Assembly: GCA_947034885.2 (NCBI GenBank)
Contig: OX344757.2
Coordinates: 3,472,001 to 3,536,000 of the forward strand
DNA: 64,000 nt
Source of the DNA: Thuidium tamariscinum
Lineage: Eukaryota > Streptophyta > Bryopsida > Hypnales > Thuidiaceae
Reading direction: 5' to 3'
The position numbers were made by a program, and so were the translations under genes. Position 1 is the stretch's first letter. Each line of letters starts with the position of its first letter. The notes under the pieces were generated by a model. The model saw nothing but the letters and a program-made list of their open reading frames with translations. It searched no databases and was not told the DNA's origin. Positions 24,663 to 36,537 of the stretch are shown here, piece by piece.

Positions 24663-26242
24663 TTCTTGGTTGTCAATAATGGAATTCTTGAATCTTCAAA
24701 AACACATTCGTTAAATTGGAGGTTGGTTCCCACATATGCTCACTAATTGAATAGCCACACCAATAAATGAAATATTCTACTTGATCTCGTTGAATCTTCA
24801 AATCTAAAATATCCTTGAATTCATATTTTAAACAATCATCTATCTTTATAGGAGGTAGTGGTGCTTGAATTCTACTAGGAAAATTAGATTTTCTATAGGT
24901 TTCTATAAGTGAAGTGTGAAAAACAAGATGTATCTTTATGAATGGAAATAGTTCCAACTGATACACAACAATATTGATTTGCTTTTCAATTTGAAATGGT
25001 TCAATTTTGTGGTAGTCAAGTTTATCACATGGTCTCTAGGTCTTGAAGTTACATCGTAGTAGCTACAGTTTATCACCTACTTGAAAATTTGGTTGTTCCT
25101 TTTCTCTTACATTAACAAATTCTTTGTAATGAACTTAAGCTTGTTCAAGATGTTCATTCATTATTGAATGCAATTCATTCAAACATGTTGCAAAATCCTC
25201 TACTATAGGACTCTCTCCTCTGCAAGTCAATAGTATATCAATCTTGGGATAAAATCCATAATTGACATAAAATAGAGTCTCTTGCGTAAATGTGTGTAAA
25301 TGTGTGTATGTGAATTCAACTAGTGGTATCAAAGATGTCCAATCATCTTGCTAGTATTTGATAGTATAAAGATATTGCTCCAAGACTTAATTTACTTGCT
25401 TTGTTTGTCCATTCGTTTGCAAACAAAATATTAATGAAAGCTTGATCTTCACTTTTAAAATTTCAAATAGTGATTGCTAAAATTTAAATATAAACTATAG
25501 TTTATAATTAGACACAATATCATTGGATAAGCCATGATAGCAATAAATATTATTGATGAAAAATCTAATTATTTTCTTATATATAATTGTTTTCTTAAAT
25601 GGAATAAAATGTGCCATCTTTGAAAATCGGTCTACTATTACATAAATAGTATCGAACTCCGATGAAGGTGACAAATTGGTGAAGAAGTTCATTGAAATAA
25701 GTGACCATGGTTGTTTTGGATTCAGTAGGGTTGCAATAATCTATAAGGCCAATGTCAAGAATTCTTGAAACGGGAACATATATTGTATGAAAGTACAATT
25801 TTGTTTATAGTCTTCTATATTTGAGGCCATCAAAAGTCATGAGAAATGAACTCCAAAATCTTATTGTATGCAAAATGTCCAAAGGCTAGAAGGTCATGAT
25901 GAGCTTGCAAGATTTGAAGACGCAAAGGTCTTTCAAGAATGTACAAGTGTCCTTCAAAATATAGAAGTTTGTTTTCAATCTTGAATTTATTTGTGTATTC
26001 AATCTTGTCGTAAAGGAGTTGTTTGATATCAATCACAAATGAGTCTGAGGTTGAAGTTGTTTGGATCTTAATAAACTTGAGTTGAGATCTAAATTGTTCA
26101 TAAATGATGTAGATTGGGATGACAACACGTCAATCAATGTATTTCGATAGGGTTTACAAGACAATGTCAAAAATCTATTATTGAATATGTCTAGCCCTAC
26201 TTCTTTATCTAGAACTATTACACAAGTTTTATGATGTGACAA
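24663..26242 (-). pseudogene. Broken gypsy pol: RNase H linker, integrase, chromodomain
   Basis: Fragments in order along the minus strand. 26,242-26,033 ends in an NTLIDVLS-type linker like the ADALSRR motif that follows RNase H. 26,036-25,830 is the integrase zinc-binding region with H..H (RPLRLQILQAHHDLLAFGHF). 25,692-25,495 is the start of the catalytic core (FDTIYVIVDRFSKMAHFIPF); the usual first Asp of the DF motif is Asn here. 25,332-25,135 is the core's end (LVEFTYTH..FYVNYGF). 24,966-24,673 is the C-terminal region plus chromodomain (KYEFKDILD, YWCGYSISEHMWEP). Stops and frame breaks separate the pieces, so the gene is dead. Confidence 0.85.
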
Positions 26243-26365
26243 CTAATTGTTTGAATGATGTCAAGAACAAAGATCAATTCAAGGGTGATTCCATTACAAC
26301 CAAATCCATCCACTCCATCTCTATCAAAATCATTGTAAATCAATGCAATTAAATTCAACTCCTTA

Positions 26366-26461
26366 ATGGAGCAAGAGAAGAGGCGCAAACACGAGGAAGG
26401 ATTATGTCTTTATTGCAAAGGATATAGATACAAAGCTAATGGTTGCCCAAATAAATGGTGA
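26366..26461 (+). pseudogene. Gag zinc-knuckle fragment, opposite strand to pol
   Basis: A 31-codon frame contains CLYCKGYRYKANGC, which is CX2CX4YX4C: a retroviral-type CCHC knuckle with the His replaced by Tyr (CAC to TAC is one C-to-T change). A basic stretch precedes it (MEQEKRRKHEEG), as in chromovirus Gag. It lies between the pol remnant and the 5' LTR, where gag belongs, but reads on the plus strand. Confidence 0.6.
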
Positions 26462-26517
26462 CACAAGCAAAAAAACCATGGTCATTTGTTTCAATGGACT
26501 TTCTAAGCATATAGGGA

Positions 26518-26810
26518 TGGACACAATACAAGAATGAGAGTAAGATTGTATTCAAGAAAATGGAGATCCAAAGGATTAACGCTTGTATTAGGATTCTAAG
26601 ATCAAGAACTATGAACTAGACAACAAAAGAAATTGTTGGCATTGAAGAACCTCTCAACCTTTGCATACATTGAAGCAATTAAGATTTCTTCTTAGATTCA
26701 ACTTTTATACATAGACTTATACAACTAAGACTTTTTCTATGAGTTTAGAAGTTATTTGACAAGTTTTCTCTAAACTAAAAGCTTCTTGAGATCCTTCTAT
26801 GTCTCTGACA
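26518..26810 (-). repeat. LTR (5' LTR in element orientation)
   Basis: Direct repeat partner of 24,291-24,585. The sequence just inside it (minus strand TCCCTATATGC) is not the canonical initiator-Met tRNA primer site, so priming is unexplained or the site has decayed or been rearranged. Confidence 0.75.
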
Positions 26811-28285
26811 CATCTCATATCAATTGAATTTTTTAAAATTTAAAATTGACAATTTAAAAGAATTTTATGATGAAGAGGTTTTACTAAATGAATGCTCTTA
26901 AAACCATCTTGAATTTTCAAAAGTATGCATACAAAGGAGCCTTAATAGCATGCATGTAGAGGAAATAAAATTACATTTCTTGAAATTCTCTTTGGTAGGT
27001 GCATGCTTGCCTAGTGTGGGAATAGACCACAAAAATTTTAGCTCTTGATCAATAATTTTAGACACTCTGTAATACTAAAAACATTTAAATTATAAAATGT
27101 AATAAATTAACTAAATTGAAATTTAAGTATGAAATATTTTTTGAATTTTTTTGAAAAATAAAGAATGTGATTGCTATCAAAGAAGACATCTTTAATAAAA
27201 AAAATTCAAGTTGATTGTACTTATACTTCAAAAATTATAGTAAATGACAACTTTGTCATTCCAAATTAATTGTAATACAAAATGGTATAAATCTTACTTA
27301 TAATTAGCTTTATATATATTTCATCCATGTCTATAGATGTAAATTAAAACAGAATATCCTTTAAAGGCTATACTACCTCCATCCTACTAAAAAGCTCCAA
27401 AAACATTCCTTTTGAAGGATTAATTATAATTTTAATCGTAGTGCCACAAATACATGCATTGAAGAATATGTAAACCATCCATTAGACGTATGCAAAATCT
27501 TTAGCTTAGATGTTGTTGTTTAGGCACCCAAAATTCATGTGGAAAGTGTAATATTTGAGCACATTTTGTAAATGCCATTAGCTCTATCATTTTAGATGGT
27601 TTAAAATGTGGTGGCAATAATGGGATATTAGAAACATATCCTCCAACCTAAATATCCAAAAAAAATACAAACTAGGTCAATTTAAGATCAAATTTTCATA
27701 GCACTAAAGTGGTCACTAAATGCTTTGTCAACACTATTGTATGAAGAAGCAATTAGTATAAAGTGCGTCACATGGACAAGATCAAGCTTGCAAGGCCAAA
27801 GGATTGCTTCAAGATTGTTTTACTTGTTTCTACAAGGGTGTTCAACACAACAAACACTTAGAGTATTTCACCCATTTCCAACCACTTAAGCAATTACACA
27901 TATGTAGAGTGCAATTTTTTTGAATGCAATTTTTTTTTCATGTACAGAAATAGAATTTAGAAGTATGCCATTTTTTTTTTCATAATTTTATTACACAAAT
28001 TGTAATTACTATGAATTTTTTAGTAGAAGATTCTTTGTGACCTATAATGGTGATATAGGTTGATTGCAAAACCAACCAAGGACTAGTTGTCTTGTGAGAG
28101 CCTTGCAACCAATCATGATGTGCCACATTTGCTTTGGAAACTACACCATAACTTCACGAAAAGAAAACAACCTATTGATTGGAAATGGGGGTTGAACAAA
28201 AATGGGTTGCCATCTTCTACTAAATGGTTGAAATCAAGAAACTAAGCTTTTTAGTGGTACAAAATTTTTGCTTCCACATTAGATG
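26811..28285. other. AT-rich intergenic stretch, no gene recognised
   Basis: No frame above chance and no repeat that I could pair. Probably decayed transposon DNA. Confidence 0.5.
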
Positions 28286-28552
28286 AAATTTGAGGGCATT
28301 AGGAGACTTCGGGTCCCCGGACTACGGGAAATGCAATTTCTACCATGTGAATTCGAATCCTATGTGGTCGCGACCCTACCACGTAATTAATTATTTTTTT
28401 TTCAAATTTTTTTTGGACTTATTTTCATATTTCAGAACCCTAATTTTTTATTTTTTATTTTGATTAAAGCCAACTTGACAGCGGTCAACGACATTAGGAA
28501 CCATTTTTTTGTAAACAGACCCCAAAATAGCCCTATAATGCCCTCAGATTTC
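28286..28552. mobile_element. MITE-like element with AAATTTGAGGGCATTA inverted ends
   Basis: GAAATTTGAGGGCATTA at 28,286 mirrors TAATGCCCTCAGATTTC ending at 28,552. The length is about 267 bp with an AT-rich core and no frame. Similar single ends (GATGARATTTRAGGCCTC) occur near 2,755 and 37,915, suggesting a wider family. Confidence 0.55.
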
Positions 28553-29030
28553 TTCTAATGATTTGGAGCTTTTTAAGTGGGACGAAGGAGTACGTTTCAA
28601 ATTCCTTAGTTAATTATAATTAGTTAATTTTCCTTTTTGTTGAGCTGCCCCAAAGTAATGAATTCCCACCCAAAACCTAAAACTCAGCATTAAAAGTCAA
28701 GAGCGAGTTAAGGTTAAGTTGACCGAGTGCCATTAAGTCCAACAAGGCGTCCTACAGGGCCCCCACCACCCACTCCCATGGCCATCCAATCCCCGCCATG
28801 CTATGACATATCACCCCATGCCACATCATCGCCCATCACTCAGTCCCCACTCACTTAGGGTTTCCAATTCGGTTTCTTCCATTCGCGAGCTTCCTTCGCG
28901 ATCGCGTGCTTGCTTGTTCGCTCATTCCCTTTGATCTCTTCAGTTGTAGCAATTCGATCGCTCTTTTACTGACTGGTACAGGAGGATCAAAGCCCCCCTT
29001 CTGTGCGAACGAACGGAATTGGGGTGCGCC
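28553..29030 (+). promoter_or_regulatory. Upstream region / leader of the p24 gene (inferred)
   Basis: Composition rises sharply from AT-rich to a C-rich leader (28,740-28,850) and then to CpG-containing sequence next to the ATG at 29,031. No convincing TATA box was placed. Confidence 0.4.
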
Positions 29031-30828
29031 ATGGGCGGGGCGAGGAGGCTGGTGGTGGTGTTGGGGTTGGTGGTGCTGGCGTTGGGGGGTGCGGAAGCGG
29101 TGCAGTTCGAGGTGACCGCGCGGACGACCAAGTGCGTGGCGGAGGAGATTCAGAACCATGTGGTTGTGGTGGGAGATTACAAGATCGTGCATAGCGATGA
29201 CGCGCACAAGCTCACTGTGAAGGTGAGCGAGCGGCCTGAGAGCTTCGGGTGGTGGAGGGGGATGTCGTGCTTTTGTGCTCTGTTTTTTTCACTATTTGAT
29301 CTCGAGCAGTGATTAATTCTTTTTTAATGATTGATTTTCTCTTTAATTTCTTAGGGAATTTTTGGATGTTTTTGTTTGAAGATTTTTCTTGAAAGGCTTG
29401 ATCTTTCCTGCTTTCGATCACCTGAAAGTCTTGGAAATTTTCTTGGTTTCCTGGAGACTGTAAGGCGTGTACTACTGTAGAATTAACAGTGATTCTTTCT
29501 TGGTGACGATGACTGTCGTTATTTCTCTTATTTTTGAAGAATTTGAGTTTTATTTATTTATATTTTTTGCTTCTCACTGAGTAGATTCTCGGAGAAAATG
29601 TCATTTAGTGAGCAAATTCATTTACAAGGTTCATGCTGGTGTCTACTGGCTGTACCTGCCGTCTTGTTTGCAGGCCTTTGATCTGTGAGGCTCGCTTGCT
29701 ATTTGAGGGACTGAATTTGTCGATTTTTTATCCTTGAGCTGGTTGATTGTTGCTGTGCTGCATGCTGTTACGTTTTGGAGTTGTAGGCTCTTGCAAAACG
29801 GTATCCTGAAAGTATATTGCTGGAGCTGATGTTGGCTTTGGGCTGTAACATCAATGTAGCGATTGTGATGTAACATTAGTGACTGATGTGAACTTGTCTA
29901 TTTCTAATCCAGCAAATGACTATCATGATGACTGATGCAACATTGTTGTTGTTGTGGGCCTGCAGGTTACGTCGCCTTATGGCAATCAGTTGCACTACCA
30001 AGAGGGTGTGAAGAATGGACAGTTTGCCTTCACGACGACGGAGTCTGGGAACTTCATGGCCTGCTTTTGGTTGACTAATACCGCTCCCAACGCGGTTGTC
30101 AATGTGGCCCTGGATTGGAAGACAGGAGTGGCTGCCAAGGACTGGGCGTCCATTGCCAAGAAGGACAAGCTCGATGTACTGCCATATTCTTCTATCCTTG
30201 ATGGTTTGAATGTTTTGAATGTTTTGCAGGAGAGATTTACAGTCCGTTAGAAGTTATCAAATTGTGTCAGGTGTTGCTGTGACAGAGATTCCCCGTCATC
30301 ATATGTATTCCACTTGCAATTTCCACTTCCTTTCTCAAGTTCGTGTGTTTTTTCTTTTAAGGGGTGACTTCTTGTGGTTAGTAGAAGTTGAAAGTAGGTC
30401 GGGGACAACGGGATTGAACTTTTTTGTCTCACTTTACAGGGTATGGAGCTGGAATTGAGGAAGCTGGAAGAAGCTGTGGGTTCTATTCATAGCGAGATGC
30501 TTTACTTGAGGGAGAGGTAACGACTGTTTGTTATCATTATTTTTAATGTGTGGAGTTGCATTCATCAGTTTGGGGTATAACTATGATAGTGAAGAAACTA
30601 TACCATTGTTGGTTTCGGAGCTTCCCCAGAACAACATGTGGGACTCGTGTGAATTTAATACTGTTCTCTTGTGGCACGTGCAGGGAGGCAGAAATGCGGG
30701 ATTTGAACGAACTGACGAACTCCAGGGTGGCATGGTTTGGGATCATGTCGTTACTGGTGTGCCTGGGAGTGGCCGGCTGGCAGTTGTGGCACCTCAAAAC
30801 ATTTTTTGAAAGGAAAAAGCTCCTGTAG
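29031..30828 (+). CDS. p24 family (emp24/gp25L/p24), delta-type cargo receptor, 4 exons
   Basis: p24 proteins are type I membrane proteins that cycle between ER and Golgi in COPI/COPII vesicles, acting as cargo receptors and coat adaptors. Exons: 29031-29222, 29966-30175, 30440-30516, 30684-30828 (624 nt, 207 aa plus stop; family usually about 210). The start [20 protein letters not shown] is a signal peptide, cut near AEA/VQFEV. The GOLD domain (about residues 24-125) has [46 protein letters not shown] and AAKDWAS. A coiled coil follows ([20 protein letters not shown]), then [20 protein letters not shown] as the transmembrane helix. The tail ends FFERKKLL, carrying both the diphenylalanine and the C-terminal KKxx dilysine signals for COPI binding. 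KCVAEEIQ and AEMR..TNSRVAW are typical of the plant delta subfamily. It faces the next gene tail-to-tail, with 305 bp between stops. Confidence 0.95.
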
Positions 30829-31133
30829 GTTTAGGATCCTCGGCAACTAGTAGGTTCAGTGCTGCTCGGCTTTTGTGTTGGTTCAGAAGTAAAGTTAAAT
30901 ACTTTCATGATGGAAACATCTCACGTGTGCATCTCGCTAATTGCATATTGTTCACTCTCGGTTCCTGTTCCTATCAATTCAACACGATCCTTTACTGCAA
31001 TGTCTTACGGGTTTCTGGGCACTGAAGAGAACATGATACGTCGATCAGTACATACACACAACTTAATTTATTTTGGAGTTTGGGCATGCTCTTTCCTGCA
31101 CCACTGTTGCTTCCTCTGAGGAAGATGGTAGTG

Positions 31134-34100
31134 TCACGCGGCTTGGCCTTCTCGCAACTTGGAGATTTTTGTGCTCACCAACCTGGCCAATGCCGACTCC
31201 ACAAGTTTCTTCTCCTCCTGCGATGCATTTGTGGCCCCGTCCCCCAATACTTTGTTTATTACAGACATGTTTAACACCGGGTTCGATGTACCAGGCCTTT
31301 TACAGTCGTGCGGTAAATTGGGCCGCCTAATCCTTCCGTGCTCTTGACTGACTGGAGCAGTCTGAGAATATGTTGTTGTGCTGCCTTTGATATCTTTATT
31401 TGCAGGATTTTGCGTCTCTGCTCTGTTGTGGCTGGATTTTTTGCCCAGATTAGGAGCTAGTGTACCTTCATGAGTTTGACTTCGGAACGGAGACTGATAT
31501 CTGGAGTTACAGGGCTCTGGAATTGCCATCATTGGGCCGTTGATAGTCCTTGTCCTCCGTTCGTGAGCAGATGTGTTGCTGTTCACGGGTTTTCTTATGC
31601 AACCTGAATAATCACGCTGGCTTGAGGCTGCTGCTATCTGGGTTCCCCAACCCTCGGGCCCAGCTTGATTTGAATTTCCTGCAGGTCTTGCAGCCTGCAG
31701 TGTCAATCCTCCTCTGGGGTTCCCAGCAGCCCTCGGACTGGATAGGGCTTCAGCTTGAAGCTCTCTCGCCGGGCCTTTGGCGATGATCTTTGTCTGCTCG
31801 TTTCGAATGCAAGTATTCACCGTGTCTGCGAGGACACGGGGACTGATTTTCACTACTCGACGATTATTCAAAGTGTCTGGTCCGACGTGTGGGCTGAGCT
31901 TGCCTCTGACGTTCGTGAGGGCTAATGCAAGGTTGTTGCAGACCCCCAGAACGGACTTCAGCACCTTTTTCCCGTCCGGTTGGCGTTGCTTGGCATAGGA
32001 GCTTTCCGTGGGGGCGGTTACTGGTTTGCTTCTAAGCTGCAGGCATCAGATAAGCTCGCCATCATTCATCAAACTATGGGAAACATATTCAATACATTCA
32101 AATGCCGTTGCAGCGTCTTAGTCTAAAAATGTCAACATGGCGTGTTTGACTACTTTCAGCACGGGAGTAGACCTGAAAATTGCGCTGCTGCAAGGATTGC
32201 GTCTCTTGGCCTGCAATTTTCTTAAGCTCGGCCACCTCTTGCTGCAGAGTAGTCTGTGCGGAAGAGATCCATATAGATTCTTAGCTAGCCACCATTCAGT
32301 CTAAGATAACTTGCATTGACATATGGAAGTTTCTCAATCAGACTTGACCCTTTTGAGGATATAAGCGGAAAATCCAACTACAGAGAATAACATTAGAGAG
32401 GCCGGATTGAGTACACACCTGGAATGCCTGCAGAGCCCTGGTTTGGGAGGCCCTGGGCAATTGATTCCGATTGGTATCCCGGAGGCGAGGTTGAGGAGCC
32501 GCATAATAAGCTGCAACTGGTGCTCTCTGAGCCCTTCGGATTTGCGAATTGGCAGCATTCATTTCCTCAGAAGGCCCCTTGAATTGTCGAAGTTTGGTCG
32601 AAAACGAAGCGTGGGGCCTGAACAGCGGTCGTGAATCTTCATAACTCGCAGCCTGCTCTTCCAAGTCGTTGCCTCTGGAGAAACACGGGTGCCGCTTGGC
32701 GCTGAGAGTGATCACTAGCCATTCAAAGAAAGTCCGCTCCAGCAGCCTCCGGTCTCTCACTCGGCGAATCCACCAGGGCAAGGCATCCAGCATCTTGCCC
32801 AGAGAAGCATTGCGGGCGAGCGCTCTCCGCTGCAGCATGGACGTTCGCGTGAATGCACGCCATGCGGACAAGATCAGTGGCACCAGTTTGGGCTCCGCGG
32901 CCACCACCCTTGTACTTCTATGCAACTCGTCCTCGAAGTGGGTTGCCAGGCTTTCGATTCCCAGTCTCTGCATCAGATCTTGCACTCTCAGCTGCTTGCG
33001 ATCCTGCGCGCAGAAATTCATTCAACGGCCGGCCAGCAGCTGGTGAGTTTGTATACTTGGACTAAGATGAAATGAGTGATCAAACAAGGGTGGCATGTAC
33101 AGCTGTTGGGATGGTACACGCTGAGCAAATGAATATGATCACTTACCCGATGCAAGTCGCCAAAATATCTCTGGGTAACGCTGTGAAGTTTTCTGGCAAG
33201 AAGCTCAGCCCTGCAAACCTCGGAGTCATTCAAACTGTAGCGTCAGTTTCAGCTCCAATTAAACCGAGAAATTAAATTCTGCATCGAGCATCATTCAGGT
33301 AATGTAGCAGACTAACAGTCAAACCTTAAATGCTTTCATTGCCAAGAGCGGTTCAGTAAGACTGCATGGCTCCGCAGTGGAAAATGATACGAAAACTAAC
33401 ACTTTACACGTCCTTCCTCGTCTTCATGCGTAGGAAGCGAAAAGCACAATTGAAATTGCCCATCCTTTACAAAATGAAAAGAACTCAAGTCTGGAAGGCA
33501 GAGTGAAAGCGACAGTCACGCAAGTCATATCGAATGTAAAAGTTAGTTCGATCTGCTACTTTTATTAGAAGGCTGAAAAACAACTAATGTCGACGAGAAA
33601 AGGTTGCTACGTACCTTGCACTGGATGCTGCCCATCGCCATTTCCAGGTGATCCAATTGGTGATTCCGTACTGAAATAACAAGTGGGGGACTGAATGACG
33701 TGAGGCAAGTGGAGGCTCCGACAGCGTGTGGTCGCTGACAGAAGACAAACTTACACTTGGTTGGTCTGGCCCACGGTCGAGTGGGCACAGAGGATAATTT
33801 TCCCAAAAGGCTCGATCTTGAGGGAAGGTGTTGTAGACTTGGTCGGCAAAAAACTGTCTGTCTGAAGTGGGATTCTCTATTCTATTTCGGACACTGGGGC
33901 CATGATCAGCGTGTGAAGACGTCGCCTGCGCGTCTGTGGCACGGATGGTGGTCTCTCGCTCGCGCACATTCTGTGTCAATTTCTTGAGTTGCTTGAGCAC
34001 GTCTGAGGTTGCTTCTACTGACTCATCCGCTCCATCAGATCTGCACCGCAGCTTCGCGCATAATTCCTGACCACCACTCACATTACTTCAGACTGAACAC

Positions 34101-36537
34101 AGAAATAGATCGAGGAGACTCTCTAGTACATAGCCTTGAAAGTAAGAGTGAAATTATATATCTGGCTGAATCTTGAGTTTCCAAGGGTTACTGCAGTAAT
34201 TATAACAAAATCTTACATAGTTTGAGAGTCTGCTTACCGGTAATGCTTTGGGGGATATATGCAAGTGATTATTAGAGACTAATTGCCTAAAATAATGCCA
34301 AAAGTGACCGCTTCCGTGAACATTTGTATCAGTTATAAATCACTTAGGAAGGAAGCGAAATGTACCATTAGAAAAAAGGAATCAATGGCCTACAATTTTT
34401 AAATGTAACTAAAATCTACTACCGGTATTAGCTTCCAAAGTGGAATTTTATTTTCATTTTTTGGCCATTAAAGGTTAAAGATTTCTGGAATCAAGAAGCA
34501 CGACCCACCTCGGCGCGGGTAGACGCAAGATCTGCCCGCTTCTCAGCTTCTTGAAGTTGCATCAGGAGGGAGCCCTTCTCATGTTTCAAATGGCTGCAGT
34601 GCTCCATAGACGTGGCCAACTCCACCTGCTCGAGGCAACAAAATTATTCAATTATCAGTACCCCGCTCAATTAAGAATGTGCGCTAGAGGGAGTCAAATG
34701 TTTACAACCTAGCGCCCTCCGCAAGAGCCATCCTTGCATGTTTCGAATAGAGACCCATGTTATGATAAATACCTCCTTACAACTATTTGCCCTATATGCT
34801 TGTTGCAACTGCTCTTGAAGAATTTTAAGTTCTGCACTATGTTCAGCCACCATAGAGTCAATCAAATCCTGCTTGGCGATCTGCTGTTCCTTCACTTTGG
34901 TTGTTAAGGCCTTGAGCCTCTCCATCTCTTCGACTTGCTTCACCACTTCCTTGTCCCTAGAAGACAACTGTCCACCACGTAATCAATGTGATCAAGAACA
35001 AACGATCGAAATATAACTTCGCTACGTATAATTCATCAAGCACAAAGGTTAGCAGTGACCGGCAATGGACCAGGAGTGAAGCTTACTTGTTCAAGTAGAG
35101 ATCTATTTTCTCGTAAAACGATGCTATTCTCAGCATGAAGATCACTCCTCTCAAGGTGAAGGCGATTCAATTGCCCATCGAACCTTCCACTTTTCTCTTC
35201 CAAACTTCGTATCCTCTCTTTCAACTGTTGGATCTGATTATCCCGCAGCTCGATCTCTGCCTCTGCTACTTTGAAGCCTTCCATAGTCATCATCTGCCTG
35301 TCCATCTTGCTCACCTGATTTTCCACTATAAACCATTTCAGACTTTTTGATCGAAAGTTCAACTCACAGGCGAAATTTAGTCTCGAAAAACTTCGGCGTT
35401 GAAGCCACATAAAAACTGCTACAAGGAAGAACAAAGTAAGAAAACGATTCCAATTTATTATCATACTGTGCTATCCAAAGGAAACGGTAGAACTAAAGAG
35501 CACACCAAAAGGCTTGCCACTCCGGTTCGTAGCAGAGAAACATACAGTAGCATTTTCAGCAATGTAACCATTCTCATGGAACTTCGTACTATTCACTGCG
35601 GTGGCAAGCTGGCTGTGGAGCATCGCGGACTTGGCGCGTTCAGTCGCCAACAGTTGTTCAGAGTGCTTCAACTGTGTTTCCAGCGATGCACGAGCAATCT
35701 CATCCTCTCGAGCCTCTTCCAGCACCTTGACCAGTTCTTGGCCTAGAAGGTTCTGCAATCGACAATCAAGCAAGAGACGACACAGACGATAACAAAAAAT
35801 AATTTAGCTTCTAGCTATTTCAGGGCCTGCAAAATGCTCAGAAAGTTGTTCTATGAGAATTTCTTTAACCCCTAAAAAGGTCAAGTAGGGACTTGATTAT
35901 GTCACATGAGGATTTTCTTTTGTCCAAATTTGTTAATTTTCTGACCAGTACATGCAATGTCCGTCACAGATGTTAAACTAGGCCCCATCCAAATTATGTC
36001 TCTTGCAACTGATCGACCGAATTAGACACCTATTCAAACCACGAGAAGTCTTCGTTCAGGTGATGTAATCTTCAGAGTTTGATGTAAGGCCTAAAGGAAA
36101 CCCTAAGAGTCAGCACTAATCTAAAACACAAGGCACATACTCAAGAAAAGAGCAGAGAAACCAGGTTTCACCTTCAGCTGGCTTTGGCGCCAACGCTGAA
36201 ATGCAAACATGATGGTCACCAACTTCTTTTCCGACATGCCCCCATCGTCAACCGCACTTAGCAAAGCCTTACTACTTTTGACAAAACTCTCCTCCGTATC
36301 CGATTTCCGTTCCACGGCTGACTGGCTTACACAGAAGAGGTTCCGCGCAGGCATGGACTCCAAGGCTTTCAAGGCCAAGGTCGGACACCGCCATTGGTGA
36401 GCAATTCGATTTCTGAAATCCACGATTCCATCTGAGCCTTTGTCATCCACTCGATCATGCTCACCATTTTGATCGAAATCCGGAGGCTTGTCAAAATAAT
36501 CGATCGAGTCCTGAACAAGGCCGCTGTCGTCACCCAT
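31134..36537 (-). CDS. Unrecognised 1,045-aa coiled-coil protein with Sfi1-like Trp motifs, 11 exons
   Basis: I do not recognise this gene. Exons, 5' to 3' on the minus strand: 36537-36172, 35752-35546, 35314-35087, 34967-34773, 34625-34509, 34066-33755, 33670-33615, 33234-33147, 33003-32419, 32253-32173, 32036-31134 (3,138 nt, in phase). The start MGDDSGL is the first in-frame ATG after an upstream stop. Layout: an acidic N terminus, then FAFQRWRQSQLK at residues 111-122. Long heptad-rich coiled coils cover 123-371 (ELVKVLEEAREDEIA, IQQLKERIRSLEEKS, ELKILQEQLQQAYRA). A low-complexity hinge spans 372-475. A basic Trp/Arg-rich helical region lies within 524-620 (LILSAWRAFTRTSMLQRRAL, ALPWWIRRVRDRRLLERTFF, EWLVITLSAKR). 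A short coiled coil occupies 719-745, and a Ser/Pro/Arg-rich disordered tail runs to 1045, ending in a helix. The Trp motifs (LxxxFxxW with a basic follow-on) resemble centrin-binding Sfi1 repeats; this is inference. The 56-nt exon at 33,615 is the weakest. Confidence 0.75.

Larger units (their letters stand above)
24291..26810 (-). mobile_element. Decayed Ty3/gypsy chromovirus (LTR retrotransposon remnant)
   Basis: Two direct repeats of about 295 bp (24,291-24,585 and 26,518-26,810) bound a 1.9-kb interior. On the minus strand the LTRs begin TGT and end CCA. A purine tract (AAAAGAAGAGGTGAAA) directly precedes the LTR at 24,585, as a polypurine tract should. The interior codes on the minus strand for broken RNase H-linker, integrase and chromodomain pieces. 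Reverse transcriptase and protease are absent, and a gag zinc knuckle lies inverted. At about 2.5 kb, against the usual 5-6 kb, this is an internally deleted, rearranged copy. Chromodomain-ended gypsy elements of this kind are known in mosses. Confidence 0.8.

Noticed and set aside
31550..31998. Plus-strand frames opposite the last exon of the coiled-coil gene
   Set aside because: Shadows of a 301-codon minus-strand exon that is in phase with the rest of the gene.
35865..35885. TTAACCCCTAA end in intron 1 of the coiled-coil gene as a full TTAA element
   Set aside because: No matching opposite end found in the intron; kept only as a lone terminus.
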